A stretch of 64,000 bases of DNA, from assembly GCA_038093975.1 (NCBI GenBank), contig JBBPTG010000012.1, positions 124,001 through 188,000 of the forward strand. Direction: 5' to 3'. A program made the position numbers and the translations under genes. The stretch's first letter is position 1. Every line of letters starts with the position of its first letter. A model generated the notes under the pieces. That model made no database searches. It was not told where the DNA came from and saw only the letters and a list, made by a program, of their open reading frames with translations. The stretch is from Chalciporus piperatus (lineage: Eukaryota; Basidiomycota; Agaricomycetes; Boletales; Boletaceae). This document shows positions 60,059 to 64,000 of this stretch, piece by piece.

Positions 60059-60818
60059 TCGTGCGGAAAAAATGAGCTCAGAGTTGGCAAGGAAATGTTG
60101 GTGGACGAGGAGAAGGTGGAGGACTTTGATGACAGGACAAGCACGACATCATTACGCGCTCCTCGAAAATTCATTTAATCCCGACTGCCACGTCTAACCA
60201 CAGTACATACTTTGCTTCTCTGAGGATATTCAAAGCAGGCAGGACCAGTTCAGTTGGCAGGGCAGTTAAATTATTGCCCTACAATGTTGGCCCATCCACT
60301 TCAAGTTGAAAGCGCGAACCAATCCAGGAAGCAGGGGCACCGGTAATGTAAACGACTTCTTGATGGCTTGCTCCGGTGTTAATCATATATTCTAAATTTT
60401 ATGATGTCCGTAATAACAATGATATGCCACTATGCACAACAGACAGGAAGGGAGCTCTTCCCCATTAAAGTGCCGGGTGAGAGGAAGACCAACCCGTCAA
60501 AAACAAATATGTCGAAGATAGAAGAAATGAGGCCGCGGAAGCTTATGTACCCAGAGGCTCGATGAGAACGAATCGAAGGAGGATCCTCGTCAGTGCATGA
60601 GGTGGACTTCGTATGACAAAACGAGGCAAATTTGTGTGGAAGGACATGGCGAGAATCAGATAGTCTGTCATAACGTGCAAGAGGAGGTCGTCGCAGGCCA
60701 TGAGAGAGGTAGCATAATGTGGGTATCGACGAAACCAACAGAGAGACTGGATCAGGGCTTCTACCAAACTAGATGAGATGAAAGTATTACGAAGAAAAAG
60801 ACGTTCGACGTGCAGTGT
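60059..60818. other. 760-bp spacer cysteine synthase/ARF6
   Basis: It contains the promoter of the cysteine synthase gene and the 3' flank of the GTPase gene. The longest frames (about 100 codons) have no recognisable motifs. Confidence 0.45.
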
Positions 60819-61626
<808 letters not shown>

Positions 61627-61927
61627 GATGGATGATGGAATGAGATGTAGGTAAAGAACGACAGAGGCGAGGGTAGTGCCACAAGCAATGGAAACGGTTT
61701 ATGTGAGAATTGCAAAGAGAACACGAGACGAACAACAATATACAGACAGACAATAGGGACCCCGACCACCCATTTGCCCCAGCTCATGCAGGCTCATGCT
61801 CGTAATTTCCGCGTATCAAACTGACAACGTCTGGTCGACCTGTTTCTCAAATGAAAAATCGACTTCAAATTTGCCTCAAATTAAAAGTATCTCGGGTATA
61901 CTACCACTACTCGGAAATCTGAATCAA
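61627..61927. other. 301-bp spacer ARF6/LRR protein
   Basis: It contains the ARF6 promoter and the 3' flank of the next minus-strand gene. Nothing else is seen. Confidence 0.4.
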
Positions 61928-64000
61928 TCAACTCGCAGCGGGCGAAACCTGACTCTGACTGAACACCTTCAACCATCCGTCACCCATGTCCGAACGAAGG
62001 GCCTCAATCCGCGCCCGGTAAAGCTCCGCCTCTCTGATCTGACTTTCGCTACCCCTTTCAGTTGAGGTATCAGGGGGCTCAAAGATCGTGTAAGAGCGTT
62101 GGTGCCCGTTGGGGGAAAGGGGGCTAGATCTGCGGGGCGATGCAGACGACGAGCGTTGTGTCTGCAATGGACTAGGACGGCCATCGGCAAATGCAGACGG
62201 AGGCGCAATCGACCGAGAGGCAGGTGAGAACATAGCTTGTTCTGCTCCCTCAGCATTCAAGTCGACGATACGCTTCGCCTTCCGCTTCTTTGGTCTCCCA
62301 GTTACGGCGAATGACGTCGTTGGTAAGCCTGCGGAAGAGGACGGCGCCGTCTCAGAAGAGATGGCGACTTCTGTTGTCATGGCGAAATTGCTATTCCTCT
62401 GTTTCGCAATCCCCACAGGCACGACAGGAGGGGATGCTGGTATTGGCAACGCTCTGGTGGAGGTCATCTGTTCCGACGGAACAGGGGCAAGACCCCTTTT
62501 TTCGTAGAAGGTTGGGGCCGTGCCATCTAAAGTAATAGTTTTCCCCTCTTTGTAAAAGAAGTCGAAGCACGCTATGCGATAGTTGTCCTCTATCTCCGTC
62601 AGCGGATTGCCTTCAATCCAAACGTGTGCAATGTTAGGAAGTGTCGCTAGGCGGCCGATTTCTGCACTTTCGTCAATGTGGTTGAATCGGAGATCTATCC
62701 GCTCGAGCGCCATGAGGCGTTCAAGGCCACAGATAGATTCGAGGCGATTGCGGGAGAGGTTAATCGAAAGGACCTGTCCGAGGTGGGTGTATATTCCGAG
62801 GACAGAATCGATCATATTGTCGGAGAGATTAAGAGAAACGAGATTGTGGAGCACGGATAGGCCGTGTGGTGCTGAGACCAGGAGATTGGAAGATAGATCG
62901 AGGTGGGTTACGGAGACGAGATATGGGAGAGGGTCTGTTGGCAGGAACGTGAGGGCGTTATCTGCAAGGGAGAGGTGTTTGAGAAGTCCCCATTTGTAAG
63001 GTGACAAAGCAGAGCTGGGGGAGGGTAGTGAGGGATGTTCCGCAATTGGCGCTATTTCCTCGACATCTTCTGGAACAGAGGGGGGGAGGGGAGTGCTCAT
63101 CCATGAACGCTGCCTGCGAGGGATCTGCCTTGTGCTCTGATCCTTGAGTGAACCATCTCTTCGTGCCTGGTCATCGAGTACTGCGCCAATAAATATGTCC
63201 GCGACGTCCTCTAGTCCACTCCGCTTAATGGTCAAGCTCCGAAGACTCTCTGAGAGCCTATCCCAACCGAGCAGTGTTCTCGGATCTATGTCGACGGTCT
63301 CAAGGCTCTGAAGGTTCTTGAATACATCGAGGGGCAGGGCGTTCTGGTTCGGAGGATCATCCTTGAGTTCTGCGATGACTTTCGGACCAGGTGCCTTGAG
63401 AAGCAAGGCGGGAATCTTTGTGAAGCTGCTATATGTGTACTTGAGTTCGGCTTCGATGGATTGCTGCTCTGCCCTTCCCCACCAAGCAGTTCCCAATGAG
63501 AGATTCGAGACAGCGGACAGTGAGGACCGGAATGAAGCGAGAGAGAGCGTTTCTGATTTGTCATGGGCAGGGCCAAGGTTGATATGAGTGTAATGCATTG
63601 GCTTGGATGGTTCTGCGACGGTGACGTCCAAGGAGCCGACATCGATTCCAAGGGATTCGATGCGGATGAGAATGTAAAACAAACGATGAGTGTCGATGGA
63701 AAACGTGACAGGTCGTATAGGAGATGGTGATTGTTGAGCCTCTGTGGTGGAGGAGAACCACGAGACAGGGTTAAAGACGGATTGCTGGTTTGTCGTCGTG
63801 CGCTGACGACGGCGACGCTGATAGCCAGCCTCTGCGAGACCCTTCTCGTTTGCTCTGGTGAATGCAGCGATTCTGCGTATGAACTCGTCGCCCTGGACTT
63901 GCTCCATTTCCTCCTCGTCGTAGTGGTCCTCGCGGTGCTTGAAGCTGCCCCTCTGAGGCGTGCCGATCAGGACCCCAAGGAGTGTGACGTGACAACTGCA
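61928..64000 (-). CDS. Leucine-rich-repeat protein, 5' end at the window edge
   Basis: The minus-strand frame is open from base 64000 to a stop at 61928 without a visible intron, about 690 codons; the first ATG in it is at 63907 (MEQVQGDEFIRRIAAFTRAN). A coding frame continues upstream (LIGTPQRGSFKHREDHYDEE) to a possible TGCAG acceptor at the very edge, so an upstream exon is likely. The N-terminal part has LFYILIRIESLGIDVGSLDV. LRRs of the SDS22-like type run mid-protein: LKHLSLADNALTFLP, VTHLDLSSNLLVSAP, LVSLNLSDNMIDSVL, VLSINLSRNRLESIC and LERIDLRFNHIDESA, capped by IEGNPLTEIEDNYRIACFDF. The C-terminal part is disordered with a KKRKAKR patch. Related fungal LRR proteins have no firm function. 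Confidence 0.8.
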   Translation of the reverse strand, partial: CSCHVTLLGVLIGTPQRGSFKHREDHYDEEEMEQVQGDEFIRRIAAFTRANEKGLAEAGYQRRRRQRTTTNQQSVFNPVSWFSSTTEAQQSPSPIRPVTFSIDTHRLFYILIRIESLGIDVGSLDVTVAEPSKPMHYTHINLGPAHDKSETLSLASFRSSLSAVSNLSLGTAWWGRAEQQSIEAELKYTYSSFTKIPALLLKAPGPKVIAELKDDPPNQNALPLDVFKNLQSLETVDIDPRTLLGWDRLSESLRSLTIKRSGLEDVADIFIGAVLDDQARRDGSLKDQSTRQIPRRQRSWMSTPLPPSVPEDVEEIAPIAEHPSLPSPSSALSPYKWGLLKHLSLADNALTFLPTDPLPYLVSVTHLDLSSNLLVSAPHGLSVLHNLVSLNLSDNMIDSVLGIYTHLGQVLSINLSRNRLESICGLERLMALERIDLRFNHIDESAEIGRLATLPNIAHVWIEGNPLTEIEDNYRIACFDFFYKEGKTITLDGTAPTFYEKRGLAPVPSEQMTSTRALPIPASPPVVPVGIAKQRNSNFAMTTEVAISSETAPSSSAGLPTTSFAVTGRPKKRKAKRIVDLNAEGAEQAMFSPASRSIAPPSAFADGRPSPLQTQRSSSASPRRSSPLSPNGHQRSYTIFEPPDTSTERGSESQIREAELYRARIEALRSDMGDGWLKVFSQSQVSPAAS

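Overview
The window is a gene-dense eukaryotic segment from a filamentous basidiomycete, most likely an Agaricomycete. Evidence: almost every gene is cut by short introns (about 45-70 nt, GT..AG, some GC..AG), coding exons are interleaved on both strands with short spacers, and the protein set (division 1 chitin synthase, fungal ADCK1/Mcp2, TOM1-type HECT ligase, quinone-oxidoreductase-like dehydrogenases, 14-TM drug transporter, U2AF35) reads as fungal. Gene models were built by hand from reading frames and splice consensus. For most genes the summed exon lengths came out as exact multiples of three, a useful internal check. I recognise 24 protein genes and one decayed gene copy. I see no rRNA, convincing tRNA, CRISPR or intact transposon.

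Layout. 1-5.6 kb: the 5' part of adrenodoxin reductase (ARH1, minus) shares a 90-bp promoter with the DNA-damage clamp subunit RAD9 (plus); then an ADCK1/Mcp2 UbiB kinase. 5.9-18.8 kb: coactivator SUB1/PC4 (minus) is divergent from a 12-kb HECT E3 ligase gene (TOM1/HUWE1, about 3,660 residues). 19-23.5 kb: a quinone-oxidoreductase-like MDR protein, RNA polymerase II subunit RPB3 with an unusual Trp/Gly tail, and U2AF35. 23.7-31.2 kb: ALG14 (minus), APC/C subunit CDC23/APC8, a GLTSCR1-domain protein and mitoribosomal mS29/DAP3. 31.2-45.5 kb: a carrier-like protein (minus), a FUN30/SMARCAD1 remodeller, TRAPP subunit BET5 (minus), a DHA2-like MFS exporter and an R3H-domain protein. 45.7-64 kb: chitin synthase (minus) divergent from a candidate TPP1/Tpz1-like telomere protein, an NADP-dependent oxidoreductase with a decayed tandem copy beside it, a sugar-porter MFS protein, cysteine synthase, an ARF6-type GTPase and a leucine-rich-repeat protein running off the right edge.

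The genes are independent housekeeping loci rather than a cluster; I see no obvious biosynthetic, defence or mobile system. The points most worth a second look are: the WG/GW-rich tail on RPB3, the candidate shelterin protein with a short bidirectional promoter carrying paired ACGCGT boxes, several GC-AG introns (one in-frame in SUB1), functional motifs carried on or split by tiny exons, the fragmentary tandem duplicate at 55.4-55.9 kb, and a perfect 17-bp inverted repeat at 31.4 kb.
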